A stretch of 64,000 nt of DNA. It comes from Sphaerulina vaccinii. Lineage: Eukaryota; Ascomycota; Dothideomycetes; Mycosphaerellales; Mycosphaerellaceae. The stretch is from the NCBI GenBank assembly GCA_022570795.1, contig JAKUDP010000011.1:744001-808000 (forward strand), in the 5' to 3' direction. The stretch's first letter is position 1. Each line of letters begins with the position of its first letter. The position numbers were made by a program, and so were the translations under genes. Below the pieces are notes generated by a model that saw nothing but the letters and a program-made list of their open reading frames with translations, searched no databases and was not told the origin of the DNA. Positions 1 to 11,398 of this stretch are shown piece after piece.

Positions 1-1170
1 CAATAGTGGCAGGAGGCTTGAAGCCGACAGTGAAGAAGATAGGCATGCCGTTGGTAATTCCACCTTGGACACCACCAGAGTTATTGGTCTTGGTCGTCAG
101 TCTTGGTCTTGTGCTTGCAGGCTGTGCAGCGCCGGTTGCTGAGGCAGGTACAGCAGGTGCCTTGATGAACGGATCGTTGTGTATAGAGCCTGGCATCTCG
201 CAACCACCAAGGCCTGAGCCGATTTCGAAACTCTTCGTGGCAGGAATGCTCAGCATGGCATGAGCTAGCTTGGCCTGTGAGAAGTAAGTATCTCGGAGTT
301 TAATAAACACTTTCTCACTGCTCCCGAACCCCATTCGGGGACACAGTTGGCAGAGATCATTGGAAACAGTATTTCACTCACCTCCATTTTGTCGAAGCAT
401 GGCTCGCCCAATCCGGAAGGAACGTTCCGGATAACACAGGTTACAGTGCCGCCAATGCTATCGTGCTTATCTCTGTACTCTGCGATCAAGTCCTCCATAC
501 GCTTGCCAGCTTCTGCATTGGGGCATCGCACAGGCAGGAACGAGTCAACTTCATCTCTGGTGACTGTCTCCAGGAGTTTAAGGAACTCAGGGTTCGTCGA
601 TGGGCTTGGATGTGTTCCAGTCGAGGGAAAGAGATGTTCTGGGCCAACACTGTTCGTGAAAGCAACGATCTCCACTCCATATGCGACCTTCAAGTACTTC
701 TCCGCAATTGCAGCAGCAGCCACGCGTCCGATGGTCTCGCGTGCTGAGCTTCTTCCACCGCCTGATGAGGCTTTCACGCCGTACTTCTCGAGGTAGGTCC
801 AGTCCGCGTGCGATGGTCTGGGAAAGTCGTCCATTGGTCTCTGCGCTTTCTTGCCTGCCTCTTGTCCGTTGAAGCTCGCCCCCTCCTTGCCATAGTCCTT
901 TGGTCTCTGATCTTGATTCATGACTCTTAACCCAATTGGTGTTCCCAGCGTGATTCCGAATTCCGTGCCGCTCTGGATCTCTACCAAGTCTTTCTCGTCG
1001 CGTGGAGTGGTCAGAGCTGACTGTCCAGGTCGCCGACGTGTCATCTGAGGCTGGATATCCTTCTCGGTGAGCTCGAGGCCAGGAGGCACACCATCTACAA
1101 TGCAGCCCACAGACTTGCCATGAGACTCGCCGTAGGTGTGCACCCGGAAGTGCGAGCCGAAGGTCGACAT
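1..1170 (-). CDS. ARO2: Chorismate synthase, 5' part (3' end beyond window)
   Basis: Converts 5-enolpyruvylshikimate-3-phosphate to chorismate, the last common step of aromatic amino acid synthesis in the cytosol. Exon 1 runs 1170 to 382 and starts MSTFGSHFRVHTYGESHGKS, the family's N-terminal signature. RRRPGQS and the SGGGRSSARET motif follow, the latter part of the FMN/substrate site. Exon 1 ends in phase 0 before GTGAGT at 381-376. The intron (275-381, 107 nt) ends CAG, and exon 2 (274 to the window edge) continues AKLAHAMLSIPATKSFEIGS and then NNSGGVQGGITNG, both conserved in fungal ARO2. About 354 residues are visible; the C-terminus lies outside. Identification is secure from motifs; only the 3' end is unknown. 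Confidence 0.96.
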
Positions 1171-2025
1171 GATGTTCGTATCTCCGATTCCTGTATCTCG
1201 ATTATTATGATATCAGTGTTTTACAGAGTGGCGTAGCGCGAATCTGTTTTGAGAGAAAGATGTTATTAAGGAAGTGACTGTTGTGTAGTATGAGTCGCCA
1301 TTGAACTTTTTGCCAATCAAAGCCGATGACGCTGGCAGAAGTCATTGGATCGGGAGGCATCGACGCTAGCGGGTTGTCAGTCTTGGCCTGTGAAAGCGGC
1401 CGCTCAAGCGCTCCAAGTTCTCGACAACAATACCTCTTAACAACATGGACGAAACATCAATCCTGTCCAGCTACCGCCACATCCTTCGGAAATGGGGGCC
1501 GCAATGCTTTCAATATTATACGCTGATGCGAGAGCAAGAGTTCTGACTCCCGCGACAGCACATCCACAAGACACAGGTGCTAGTATACACGAACTGTACA
1601 AGCAGACCGCCACTCTCGACATATGTCGCAAATTGTAGCCAGAGTCTATTGCCTGCAGCCATTCTGTCGGAGCCGGGCAATGTTGAGGTCCAAGGCGGAG
1701 TAGCACTGTATCAGGCCAAAAATCGTGTTAAGTATGTACAAGAATTTAATATTTATTTGGGTATCTAAACGCGAAGGTATTGTTCAAACATAACAAGAAG
1801 CGAAGATTGAAGGACAAGAGTGACGCGAGTCAACACGTCTTTCAACCATTCGCCTGCGCAATCGCTATCAGAAAGAGGCGTGCAATATCTGCACCTGCCA
1901 GGGTATCGTCTATCGCTCCACCAACACCTTACAAATGAGGGACGTTGTCAGTGTCCTTGAAGGAAAGAAGATAGCAAACTAGTGTATACATATACTCCGT
2001 GCTTGCATTGTAGTCATACATCTCG
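1171..2025. other. Intergenic region upstream of chorismate synthase
   Basis: The promoter of the leftward chorismate synthase gene and the downstream region of the next leftward gene lie here. Only short ORFs without recognisable domains occur. I see no RNA gene or repeat. Confidence 0.5.
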
Positions 2026-4563
2026 TTAGAAGGAGCCTGGAGTTTGTGGGCCCCAGAAGCCAGCGTAACGTCTGGTGTCGGGTTTCTTGCTGTGCTGTGC
2101 GTTGAAATCTTGAGTTCGTGAATCATGAGTCTCGTGGGCGAGTTCTGAAGTCTGAACGATGTTGCTCTGGTGACTATTGGCACGGCCGACTACGAGCGGC
2201 GGGGTTGCGTTGATGGAGTATGGCGACTTGGTTACGAGGTCGTCGAGTTCAATCATTTCCTGAGCATCTGGTTGGAGCCAACGACTGATGCCATCTTTCA
2301 GAGACTGAGCTCTGGATCGACGCGGTGGAGTAGACGGTTGCGGAGCAGGAGAGTCGTGAGATACGTCCTGGTTGGCCACACCACGTGTGCCCAGCAACTG
2401 GAAGGCAGACATGGCTGGTTGGCTTGGAGCTGCATATGTCGTGTCAAATGAATACACATCACCATCACCATGAGGCGGTTGAGGAGTTCTTGCTGTGTCT
2501 ACAATGGCTCTGACCTCTCGCGACGCCATACGATGGACCAGTGTTGTCTCCCCTTTGGCTCGAAGTGTAGAGTCGGCATGTACCTCGCTGTTGGCTGACA
2601 AGTGTCGCTTCTGTTTGTCCGAAAGTTGCTGGACTGGAGCCGGCTTAGGGGCTTTCACATAGCTGGGAGCGGCCACGGGAGTTGCTGGGTCATCGCATTG
2701 ATACTGTGGCAGAATATGGGGGGCAGGATCCCAGACATCGTCGTACGGCGGTGGTGAGCCTTGCAATGAAGTCTGCTCAATATGATTCGGAGACAGATGC
2801 TCAAATGCGTTGTAGTCCAGCTGCTGTGAGCCATTCGTAGTGATCGCCGTATGTAGCGCATGGGCTTCCAAGCTTGATGTCTCCATGATCTCCAGATCGG
2901 TAGTGATTGACCTCCCTGTGCAGCCTTTGAACGCGGACCAGTCCGGATCTTGAGCAAGCAAAGAATCATCTTCGAAGAGCAATGAGAAACTCTGGTCGTG
3001 ATTGTTCACATCAGTGGGATGTTCATGCGTCGCAAACTGGGACAATTCATCGTTCGGTGAAAACGCCGTGGGCGAGTTTGAACTGTGTCGTGAACCAGGC
3101 CGCGTTGTGCTGTCCTTGACATAGTTACCAAAGGAGAGCTCAGCAGCGTGGTGCGATTGTTGCAACAGAAGTGGCATTGATGAAGATGCAGCACTTGCTT
3201 GTTTGTTCCTGTGCGTGCCCCGTAGATCAGGAACCTCGTACGCTTGTGACCTCTCATTAGGCTCAGTGTCCAGACTCCTTTGTGGAGAAGCATGCTGTTG
3301 TGTTGCGGATATCAGCTCAGGGATCGGCCACGATCCGAAGGTCTGCATCTGCACTGCCGTGTCAGGGACTGAAGTAGTGTCCTGGGCGGTGACATGGGAA
3401 AGGATCGAGGCGACCATGTGCTGTGTATTTGTGAAGCCAAGGCGACTTCGCGCCGATTGATCATCTGGTTGCAGACCCCACTCAAGTCGGTTGGCATGCT
3501 GACAAGCCACGCTCTCGTTGATCTCATAAATTGCCTGCTTCCAGTCTTGTTCGGGTATGCCAACCTCTTGGCACCGATCCATCAACACCTTGAAGAGATA
3601 GCTGGGACCCTTCGCATCATCACGACCCTCCAGCAAGTCACATAGGCGATCTCGATGAAAATGGTGTTCTCCTTGTCCGTCTTCGAAATAGTTCATGATG
3701 GACGTCTTGTCTCGAACACGGTCGGCGAAGGTCTCAGCGGTGTGGCGGCTATTGAGTTCAATGTACAGGTACGGCGCGCCGTGGGCTTTAGCGATCTGAT
3801 GCTCCCTCATATCATTTTCATTTCGTGTACGGTAAGGACATTGCGCTACACCGCACAGCCATGCGGCACCAACAGTACCGGGTACTCCAGTATGCTTGCA
3901 TGTGTTCTTCCAGTGCTTTACGCGGTCTTTAGGCCGGGCAAAACACAGGTAGGGCAGATGCTTATCTGGACAGAAAGGACATATCCATTTTATGCCCATC
4001 TCCAACTGTGCTGCCTGCGACAGCTTCGGGCGAGTATTTGAGACTGCAGCAGGCACAGGAATTGCGCGGACTATAGCGGGAGTTGCGGTTGCCACTCGTG
4101 TTGCAGCTGACAGAGCTCTTCGAGCGTGCTGATATGGCCCATCAAGGTCTGGAGGCAGTTGCTCGACTTGAGTGCCAACAGCTCCATACATTGGGAGATT
4201 CCAAGTCTGAGGATTACCATCGTGTCGGAGCCATGCGTTGACTGGGGTTCGAAAGGCTCCAGCTGCTTGATAGGTACCGTCTGCTGGCTCGCCAGACAAT
4301 GACGCCGTTGAGTGAGAATCAAGACCAAGCTCCGGGCGTACTCCGGGGACCACTGTTACTTCACCTCTGCCAGAAACTTGTGAGAGGTGATCATGCTGGC
4401 GTCCACGGTAGAACTGATTGACTGGTGCATGCGTCTCAGATGGTCGGGTTGCCTCCATTCCCAAGCGGTCGAGATGATGAATGAATGTAGAATATATGGG
4501 GATTAGTAGGCAGAAAACGAGTGTGCTATGCTTGAGCAGTAATGAGGTGGTAAAGTACGACAT
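2026..4563 (-). CDS. Large fungal protein with C2H2-like zinc-binding region
   Basis: A single open frame of 845 codons. Around residues 195-270 are paired Cys/His clusters: a CPFC...H...CKH block, and WLCGVAQCPYRTRNENDMRE followed by HQIAKAHG, which resembles a C2H2 finger (C-x4-C then two His). The rest is Gln/Ser/Pro-rich and low in predicted structure, as in nuclear regulators. The first ATG (4563) gives a hydrophobic start; the second in-frame ATG at 4458 (MEATRPSET) removes it and looks the better start. No introns are apparent. A DNA- or RNA-binding role is possible but not shown; I do not recognise the family. Confidence 0.7.
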   Translation of the reverse strand: MSYFTTSLLLKHSTLVFCLLIPIYSTFIHHLDRLGMEATRPSETHAPVNQFYRGRQHDHLSQVSGRGEVTVVPGVRPELGLDSHSTASLSGEPADGTYQAAGAFRTPVNAWLRHDGNPQTWNLPMYGAVGTQVEQLPPDLDGPYQHARRALSAATRVATATPAIVRAIPVPAAVSNTRPKLSQAAQLEMGIKWICPFCPDKHLPYLCFARPKDRVKHWKNTCKHTGVPGTVGAAWLCGVAQCPYRTRNENDMREHQIAKAHGAPYLYIELNSRHTAETFADRVRDKTSIMNYFEDGQGEHHFHRDRLCDLLEGRDDAKGPSYLFKVLMDRCQEVGIPEQDWKQAIYEINESVACQHANRLEWGLQPDDQSARSRLGFTNTQHMVASILSHVTAQDTTSVPDTAVQMQTFGSWPIPELISATQQHASPQRSLDTEPNERSQAYEVPDLRGTHRNKQASAASSSMPLLLQQSHHAAELSFGNYVKDSTTRPGSRHSSNSPTAFSPNDELSQFATHEHPTDVNNHDQSFSLLFEDDSLLAQDPDWSAFKGCTGRSITTDLEIMETSSLEAHALHTAITTNGSQQLDYNAFEHLSPNHIEQTSLQGSPPPYDDVWDPAPHILPQYQCDDPATPVAAPSYVKAPKPAPVQQLSDKQKRHLSANSEVHADSTLRAKGETTLVHRMASREVRAIVDTARTPQPPHGDGDVYSFDTTYAAPSQPAMSAFQLLGTRGVANQDVSHDSPAPQPSTPPRRSRAQSLKDGISRWLQPDAQEMIELDDLVTKSPYSINATPPLVVGRANSHQSNIVQTSELAHETHDSRTQDFNAQHSKKPDTRRYAGFWGPQTPGSF

Positions 4564-7003
4564 GAAGGAGTGTAACTGCTCTTAAGTGAAGTCAGGAATG
4601 AATGTTGAAGCGTAGGGTCGCCGAAAGTGAGTGAGCGTAAGGAGAAATAGCAGCACTTCATCGCGCTGGATATAATAACCTTTTAGTTTTGGAGGCCAGA
4701 TACAAGGATTAGCTTTCTGACGCACTGAGGATCGCCCTCCATTTCAGCCTGCGCTAGCGGACCTCTACCGGCGCCATGCTCCGTGTGACATGCGTTTGTT
4801 GTAAGGCCTAGCGTGATCCTTGCAGTTTTGCCGGAGGTGAGGTGCGGTTCACCAAATGTCGCGGAGGCATGAGACGCGGAGTGCAACAATAAGACGTGAC
4901 TGGTAGACACAGTATCGCGGAGGCTGTATCTGGGACAACATGCACTGGTTCTGACCCGCAGCATTGCTTGCGATTTGCAGTACTCCAACCACATGAGCTA
5001 GAGCTGCAGATCAGTCGTTCGCCTGGGCTCCACCATCATCGCGCAGATTCGCGGCAAAGTACACGAGGGCGCAAGTCTCCAAGGCGTTTTCCGCTGCACT
5101 CCCCGTCTTTTTCGGCACGACCGCCACGGACGAGCACACCATGCAACGCTTCAGCGCAAATAGTAATGATGCAGGGAAGCATTGATCTCGACTCGTACGA
5201 TCTTCGACAGGAAGAGGTCCTGGAGCTTACTTTGGCGGGTATCGCTCTCTGCATCATCGGTAGTGCACAGCACAGCTCTTCACTGGCAATCAGGCTGCGC
5301 CGCCAGAGAAGCTTCGGCTGCATCGGCTTGCGTGGCTGTTCAGAAGCATCATGGCGTTCTGGTTGGCTGGCGCTTGGAAGGTCGCATGTGTGGCTGCATA
5401 AGTATAGCATTTCTTGCATGCCAGGCCATACCTCCTCCTGAGCCGAGAAAGCAATCTCATCATCGCTCACCGACAATGCGGTCTTGATACTGCACTGGCG
5501 AAGTCTCCAAGGGTGGGTTTGGTAAACCGCAGCTGCAGCTGCAGCATTGTTCCTGTTCCTGGCTCATGCAGCGGCGCCCTCGATGTGTCGAATCAGGTCG
5601 TCGGGAATCGGGTGGTGGTTGCTTGATGGCGGTGGTCATCTCTAGCGCGCAATGCGAATGAACAGGTTGGTGTCACGGCATGCTCGTGATGCTCGTGGTC
5701 ACAACAAATTTAAGTTTGCCAAGTCGTCTCAGATGCAGGTGCCAGGGCAGGTCCAAGAAAGTGTGGCAGACTGCAGAATCACGAAACCAATTGTGGCTCT
5801 TCACAGCAACGACGATAGTGCAGCAAACTAATATCAGCAGAATCGCCGTCTTCGAAAGAGTAAGCATTGCACTCTGTACGTCAAAACAATCAAGCATGCG
5901 GTCGTTGTAGAGGACTCAAAAGCTGATGTGGTCTTGGCAGACTGCCACGGGTTCTTGGACCTGCCCTGGTGCAAGGGTGCGAGAAGCGACTCAATTTGCC
6001 TCTGCTCAATTATTCATCATTTATTCCACGCCCAAACCCGTGGTTCGCAAAAGGCGTGGACTCCGGCTCGTGTTCGCTTCTTGGTGCACACGATCACTCG
6101 TCTGCTTGGACGTGGTACTCACACTCAGTTGCTATGCTTTCTGGAGGCCATTATGGCCACCTTGAAGCTAATAATATACTGGTCACTGCCGAGATGCTCT
6201 CACTCACACCATATGAGCGCTACCGCCATGCCCATCTCAGAGCCGGCTATAGCGAACGTCACCGGAAGTACGAGCAATTCCTCCAGGTCCATTGGCGCCA
6301 GATCGAATGGCTTCGAACCCATCAAGATCGCAAGTAACGATGCTGCCAATGGATCCGTCTACAACCAGATCTCGTAGCTCAAAAGCTCCACCAGCACCAC
6401 CATTGCATTTGCAGCCTTGGGTCCAAATGCGGACCATTGCGGCGATGTGAATGCTGTTCTTGCAAGGAATTTTGATGTCTTCGCTCTTTTGCAGTGACCA
6501 TCACGGCCTGCCACGCGCAATGATGATGGTATGTTCCTTTGGCACCTGCACCGACCTTGCTACCCGCGATTTCTGTGGTTCGAAGGACCAACTGTAATCA
6601 AGACAGCATAATCGTGAATGCGATAGCTTATAGCCTCACCAGTGGAGTATGGTAGATGAGTCCTTTCATCACGTCGCACAAGATGCGACTGATCAGGGTC
6701 GCGTGAATTTGAGGAGAAGCCCAATCGGGACCAGCTGAAGACCACATCCCGAATGGTCGCCCACTATCACTGCAAGCGACTTCCAGGGCTGAGCCACGAT
6801 CACGCAAGGTTGTCTTGTGCGACATGTCGCCATGCCGCATGAACCGTCAATGCGGCCTCATCAATATCACTGATAAGGCAGGTGCTTGACGCCCACGATG
6901 GCTTGAGTTATGCCACATCTCTCCTGGTTTGGGAAGACATCCATGCGCTTCACACTTGCGCCCAGGCCTGACTGATGCGAACACAGTCGAATACGTCTCT
7001 ACC
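4564..7003. other. Long intergenic stretch, no supported gene
   Basis: About 2.4 kb between two divergently oriented genes. Many overlapping ORFs of 60-180 codons occur on both strands, but none shows a domain, a believable start or coding-like composition. It contains the promoters of both flanking genes. A short GCAGCTGCAGCTGCAG palindrome lies near 5530. A decayed gene cannot be excluded. Confidence 0.45.
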
Positions 7004-8938
7004 ATGCTTCGAGCGGCTTGCATCTCTCTATTGTTGATATGCGGACGTGCCTATGGCTTCAATTATCCGGTCTGCTGTCGCGAAGCGGACGCCGCCGAAC
7101 GACTCTTCGACTACGACAATGCGACCAATCTGTACGAGCCATTCAAGCAGCCATACACCACATGCGGACAAGTTTATAGCGCCAACATGTCGCCTGCGAA
7201 CCCGATTTACATCACTTACGAACGTTGTCGAGCGCACTGTAGCGGATTCGACCTGACACAGATCAAGGAGCTCAGCGTATGGGCAGCTCCCCTGATCCAG
7301 ATCATCATGTAGGTCTTTTATGAGACCGTATAATGGCATGTCGGATTCTGATCGAGCCATTGTAGCCCTGCTATCATATTCTCTTTGTCCATCCCACGAG
7401 GCAGGCTGTTCATACCTTTATGGAGCGTACGTGCGCTGTCAAGCTCGACGATTCCTGGAGCAATTGGCAACCTACTTGGGGCCATCGCTTATGGTATAGT
7501 CCTTGCTATTCTGACTGCCATCGATACTATCATCTGGATCATTGTCATACTTATTTTGGCTGGCCCGTTAATGGTATCAGGCCTAACGGAAGCACTACTG
7601 GACATCAAGATCCTGTATGCCATCTCATCGTATAAGCATGTGCAGCTGGACGAGGATTCGAAGCTTGAGCTTATCATAAGCGTTGTGGCCGGGAACCTGC
7701 TACTGCCCAAGCCGTTTCCAACGGTACGACATCACCGACTGAGCTCATTGAGTGGTATAGCAGCTGTACATGACTCCTTGACCGATGAGGCGCTTTGCAG
7801 GCTTCTACCGCAGGCAGCGCCAGCTCGGAGATACAATGAACCAGATGCTTTGGATGAGATAGTCCGAGCTCTCACTGCTCAGCGAGACACTACGGTACGC
7901 CAAGCGCAGCTGCGATATCTCATGAGCGCACAGAGCGACTTTGGAGTGATCGTCGGCGCACCAGTGGCGTTCTTTCTAGGAGGCTTCATATACAACATCG
8001 TCGACCTATTGGGCAATCCAAACTAACAGGACCCTGCAGTGACGCTGGCATTTGGAGTGCAGTGGATGATCGTGGTACACGTCGCCATTGTGAGCGGCTG
8101 CCTGCTTGCAAGCAACAATCCAAGCGCAATCTCTGTTCTTACTGGCCATGCTGCACCTGCTGAGCTTGTGCAATCTGAACTTGTGATCTACAAGACACGC
8201 TTCCAGCCTGTGTCAATGCTGCAACGCGGAACCAACAAGAGAAGTTGGCTACATACTATTGTGGAGCGTGCAGAGGGCGAGCAACGTAGAGCACTTCATG
8301 ATGTCGAGAAGAGTGTGAGCATTGGAATGGCTGAGTACATCATGCTGATCATGCTACCTACTGTGGTCTTGATCAGCCTACCATCAGCTGCCGGAGCGGT
8401 CGTGGCCTGGAGAACTCCTCCCGTGGGCTGGGGCTGTCGCTCACTAACACTGGTGTGCTATGCCGCCAGTCAGCTATTCGTGACGCTGCTATATGAGCTA
8501 CGAACATACTCCAACAAGGCTCCATATATCTTCAGCTGGAGATCAACACCCAAGCATACCTGGAGAACGACCATCTTGGGCTACCTATTGCGGATTTCCT
8601 TTCTACTCGAAGTCGTCTATCGCTGGTCACTGCCAATACTATACTGGACTCTGTGCCTCTTCGCACTTTTCACGTCCCTCGGCGGGACCATCTTGCAAGT
8701 GATGGGGGTCTACAGAAACTGCATTTGTTACGTCAACGCTCCGATGTGGACACAATTCGACCAGGCCTTTGTGCAGGTCGCATCAGACACGTTTCACCAA
8801 AGACACGCTAGCAAGAATTGGATCAAGATGGGCTGTGTAGCTATTGGCTTTATGGCATTCTTATCCTACAGTGGTTGGTGGTATCAGAAATTGATCAGAG
8901 CGCAATATCGGAAACAGGTCGAGAATCTATATCGATGA
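7004..8938 (+). CDS. Multi-pass membrane protein with an in-frame TAA codon
   Basis: Exon 1 (7004-7308) encodes a signal peptide (MLRAACISLLLICGRAYG) and a Cys-rich lumenal segment (CCREAD, CGQVY, CRAHC). A 57-nt GTAGGT...TAG intron (7309-7365) leads into exon 2, which encodes at least seven hydrophobic spans, including AIAYGIVLAILTAIDTIIWI and YIMLIMLPTVVLISLPSAAG. The frame stays open to the TGA at 8936 except for one TAA at 8024-8026, in GNPN-stop-QDPAVTLAFG. Sequence on both sides is well preserved. No plausible intron removes the stop in frame. Either the gene is recently inactivated, the stop is read through, or the base is an error. It resembles fungal-specific polytopic proteins of unknown function; the full product would be about 625 residues. 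Confidence 0.7.
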
Positions 8939-9009
8939 ACTTATGCTGCAGCACAGGTATCACTATCTCATGTCGCACAAATGCCTCATCATCAGCTGAT
9001 CATCAATCT

Positions 9010-9375
9010 CGGGGCATACTCCTAAGGAATGCAGTCTTGCACTAGCTTGTTTCTGGGCGAGCCTATCGCGGAGAGAAGTCATCGAAGGAGCTGATGATGC
9101 CCGTGTCCGCAAGATATGTGGAGCCTCTGGTCAGCGCACTCTCGGGGCATACTCCACGAAACACGGTCTTGCACTAGCTTGCTTCTCACCGGAGCCTGTC
9201 GCTGCGAGAAGTCGTCGAAAGGGCGAAGCGAGAGCTGATGATGCCCCTGTCCGAAAAATATGTGGAGTTCTGTTCATCTCACTGTTCTGTGTTCGGGGCA
9301 AACTCCTTCGAAACACGGTCCTGCACTAGCTCGCTTCTCACAAGAGCCTGTCGCTGCGAAAAGGGCTTGAAAGGG
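9010..9375. repeat. Three degenerate tandem copies of a ~145-bp repeat
   Basis: Copies begin at 9010, 9143 and 9294, each with CGGGGCAWACTCC followed by a block containing TTGCACTAGCT, GAGCCTRTCGC and, in the first two, GAGCTGATGATGCCC and ATATGTGGAG. The third copy is incomplete. They fill the gap between the convergent membrane-protein and beta-propeller genes. No coding potential or promoter motif is evident. Confidence 0.8.
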
Positions 9376-9429
9376 CATGGCGAGGTGCAGTGAGGCCGGT
9401 CATGTTCGAATGCTGTTCTCCCAATCAGA

Positions 9430-10467
9430 TCATCGTTGCATCTCTTGCTCGGTGCATAACCTGCTCGTATCTATAGCCAGTACTTTGCCACCCACGACTC
9501 CGCCTGGGGGAGGAGAAGCGAACCCACCATTTGTCGAAGCATACAATATGTCGCGATCGGCCTTCCTTCGACCGAACTGAACAGCAGTGACGCCAGCAAC
9601 GATGGCATCGTTGACGCCACCGATCGCAACGCTCACGCTGCCATCAGCAGTAATCCTCACAATTGAGTTTGAAGGATCAGTCGCCAGCCAAGCATTGCCG
9701 TTCCTGTCAAATGCAAAGTCGTCTGCATGATCGTCAATGTTGGTTGCATAAGGTGGCTGGTCCACGATGATCTCTACTGGTCCACCGGGCTCACCATACT
9801 GTGTGATTGGGACTCGTCCAAAGACTGGCGTCGCGAGTCCATTGGAGAAGTACAAGTAATCCTCATGAACATGTATCCCATTGATACCAGACTTCGTGGT
9901 GAGCGTGCTATTAGGTTTGAAAGCTGGGTCGTCGAACCATACTCTGGAGCTTCTGGTCTTGGTGTCAAGCTCATATACAAGACCTTGCGCCGAGTCTGCG
10001 ATGAGCACAGAGCCCGGCCGGCCTGGCAGAACGCACATGCCATTCAAGAAAGCCGCTTGCGAAAGGTGCGTAATCTTCTTGACTTGAGAATGGTGCTTTC
10101 TCCTTTGAAAATCGAGTTGCCAGATACTGTACGATCCCGGAACAGACTGAATCGTAGCCACAGAGATGTTTCCAAGTGCTACCACGAAGACGTCTGGGTA
10201 TAGTTCAGCTATTCCAAGGGCACTTGTCGCGTTCGGAAAGTGATAGATCAGCTCTGCTGAATGTTGTATAGGATCAATCTGCCATACTTCTGGCGATGTG
10301 AGAAGTGTGACGAGGACTTGGCCATTTGATCTGATAGCCAAGTTTTCGACCCAGGTTTCGTTCGGGAATTGGTAGACTGTCGATACTAGGCTTCCACTGT
10401 AGAGAGATTCAGATATCGGGAGTGCTGCTGCCGTGGCAGCCAAGGTGAAAGCGGTGAAAAGTCTCAT
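9430..10467 (-). CDS. Secreted SMP-30/gluconolactonase-like beta-propeller protein
   Basis: 345 residues with a signal peptide (MRLFTAFTLAATAAALPIS), so probably secreted. The body repeats propeller-type strands: ENLAIRSNGQVLVTLLTSPE, LNGMCVLPGRPGSVLIADSA, GLVYELDTKT and DDFAFDRNGNAWLATDPSN. These match fungal six-bladed SMP-30/strictosidine-synthase-like proteins, some of which are calcium-dependent lactonases. Several N-glycosylation sequons occur (NETW, NATS, NSTL). It is a single exon with an unambiguous ATG. No substrate can be assigned. It ends against the 9010-9375 repeat block, and its promoter is shared with an empty 0.9-kb region. Confidence 0.8.
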   Translation of the reverse strand: MRLFTAFTLAATAAALPISESLYSGSLVSTVYQFPNETWVENLAIRSNGQVLVTLLTSPEVWQIDPIQHSAELIYHFPNATSALGIAELYPDVFVVALGNISVATIQSVPGSYSIWQLDFQRRKHHSQVKKITHLSQAAFLNGMCVLPGRPGSVLIADSAQGLVYELDTKTRSSRVWFDDPAFKPNSTLTTKSGINGIHVHEDYLYFSNGLATPVFGRVPITQYGEPGGPVEIIVDQPPYATNIDDHADDFAFDRNGNAWLATDPSNSIVRITADGSVSVAIGGVNDAIVAGVTAVQFGRRKADRDILYASTNGGFASPPPGGVVGGKVLAIDTSRLCTEQEMQR

Positions 10468-11398
10468 GGCGCGCCTGTCTTGGTGCTCTTATTGTTGTCT
10501 ACTCCTTTCGTTCGATGTTAGAGACCAGCATAAGGAATACATGGTACTAGCCTTCGGTATACCACTTCGCTATTAGGAGCTTTTTGGCGTTCGTGAGTAA
10601 TCACGCCTTGAGCTGCTGACGGCCACATTCTTGTCCTGAAATGATAGTGAGCCTGAATCTGTGCATAAAGCAGTACTGATTGAACATTTCCGGTATTACT
10701 CTTTCTCGACTCAAGCATCGGAACCATGCCGCGTGATATAAGGTCGGCATCTGAGCAATCGCGATAAATTCAGCAGAAGGATCAAGCTACGTGATTGTAA
10801 GTGACAAAGCATTGAAGGATTCAGCACGCTGTTCCATCCATTTCTGCCTGCGATCCGCTTCCAACTCGTCGATGGGGTGAAATAGATGATGTCCTGAACC
10901 GATGAAGGAGGTGACATGAAGAAGAAGTCGAACTCTCCAATCTCGATGATGCATTTCTGGCGAACTCGGTGACAGGGATTCTCGCACACGGAACGCAGGC
11001 CCGTCTTGCCGTGTTTTTTACCACCTTGATCCACCTCTTCGTGCACCTCTATCGCAACATCACCAACATGAACGGCGCGTCGGTGTCTTCGCATCCGCTA
11101 TCATCAGCTATCAGTCCGCGAGCCTCATGCGCTACGTTCGCCTCTGCACCATGGGCACAGTTTCGATACCATACCAGTCCTTGACAAGGCATCATAGGCT
11201 ATGCTCCGCACCAACAGCACGCCGTGGGGCCGCCCGGTAGCTTCGTACGCGTTATACTGACTTCACCTGGGTCTTTAGCCTGACCGCCTACTCATCGTCC
11301 TCGACTTACTCTTAAACTTCAAGACTTCTCCTCTCAACCCACTCTTCTTGCCTTATACTCTCGATACCAGGACGCGACTGCCGCTCAAGCACACCAGC
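10468..11398. other. Divergent promoter region
   Basis: About 930 bp between the leftward beta-propeller gene and the rightward beta-glucosidase gene. Overlapping short ORFs have no recognisable domain. It presumably holds both promoters and 5' leaders. Confidence 0.5.

Noticed and set aside
347..796. 149-codon plus-strand frame over chorismate synthase
   Set aside because: Antisense shadow of the conserved ARO2 coding region.
5036..5476. 146-codon frame on the minus strand
   Set aside because: Overlaps equally long frames on the plus strand; no domain or splice support.
8000..8039. Intron removing the TAA at 8024
   Set aside because: Donor GTCGAC is poor, the length would be 27-40 nt, and flanking exons already share one frame.
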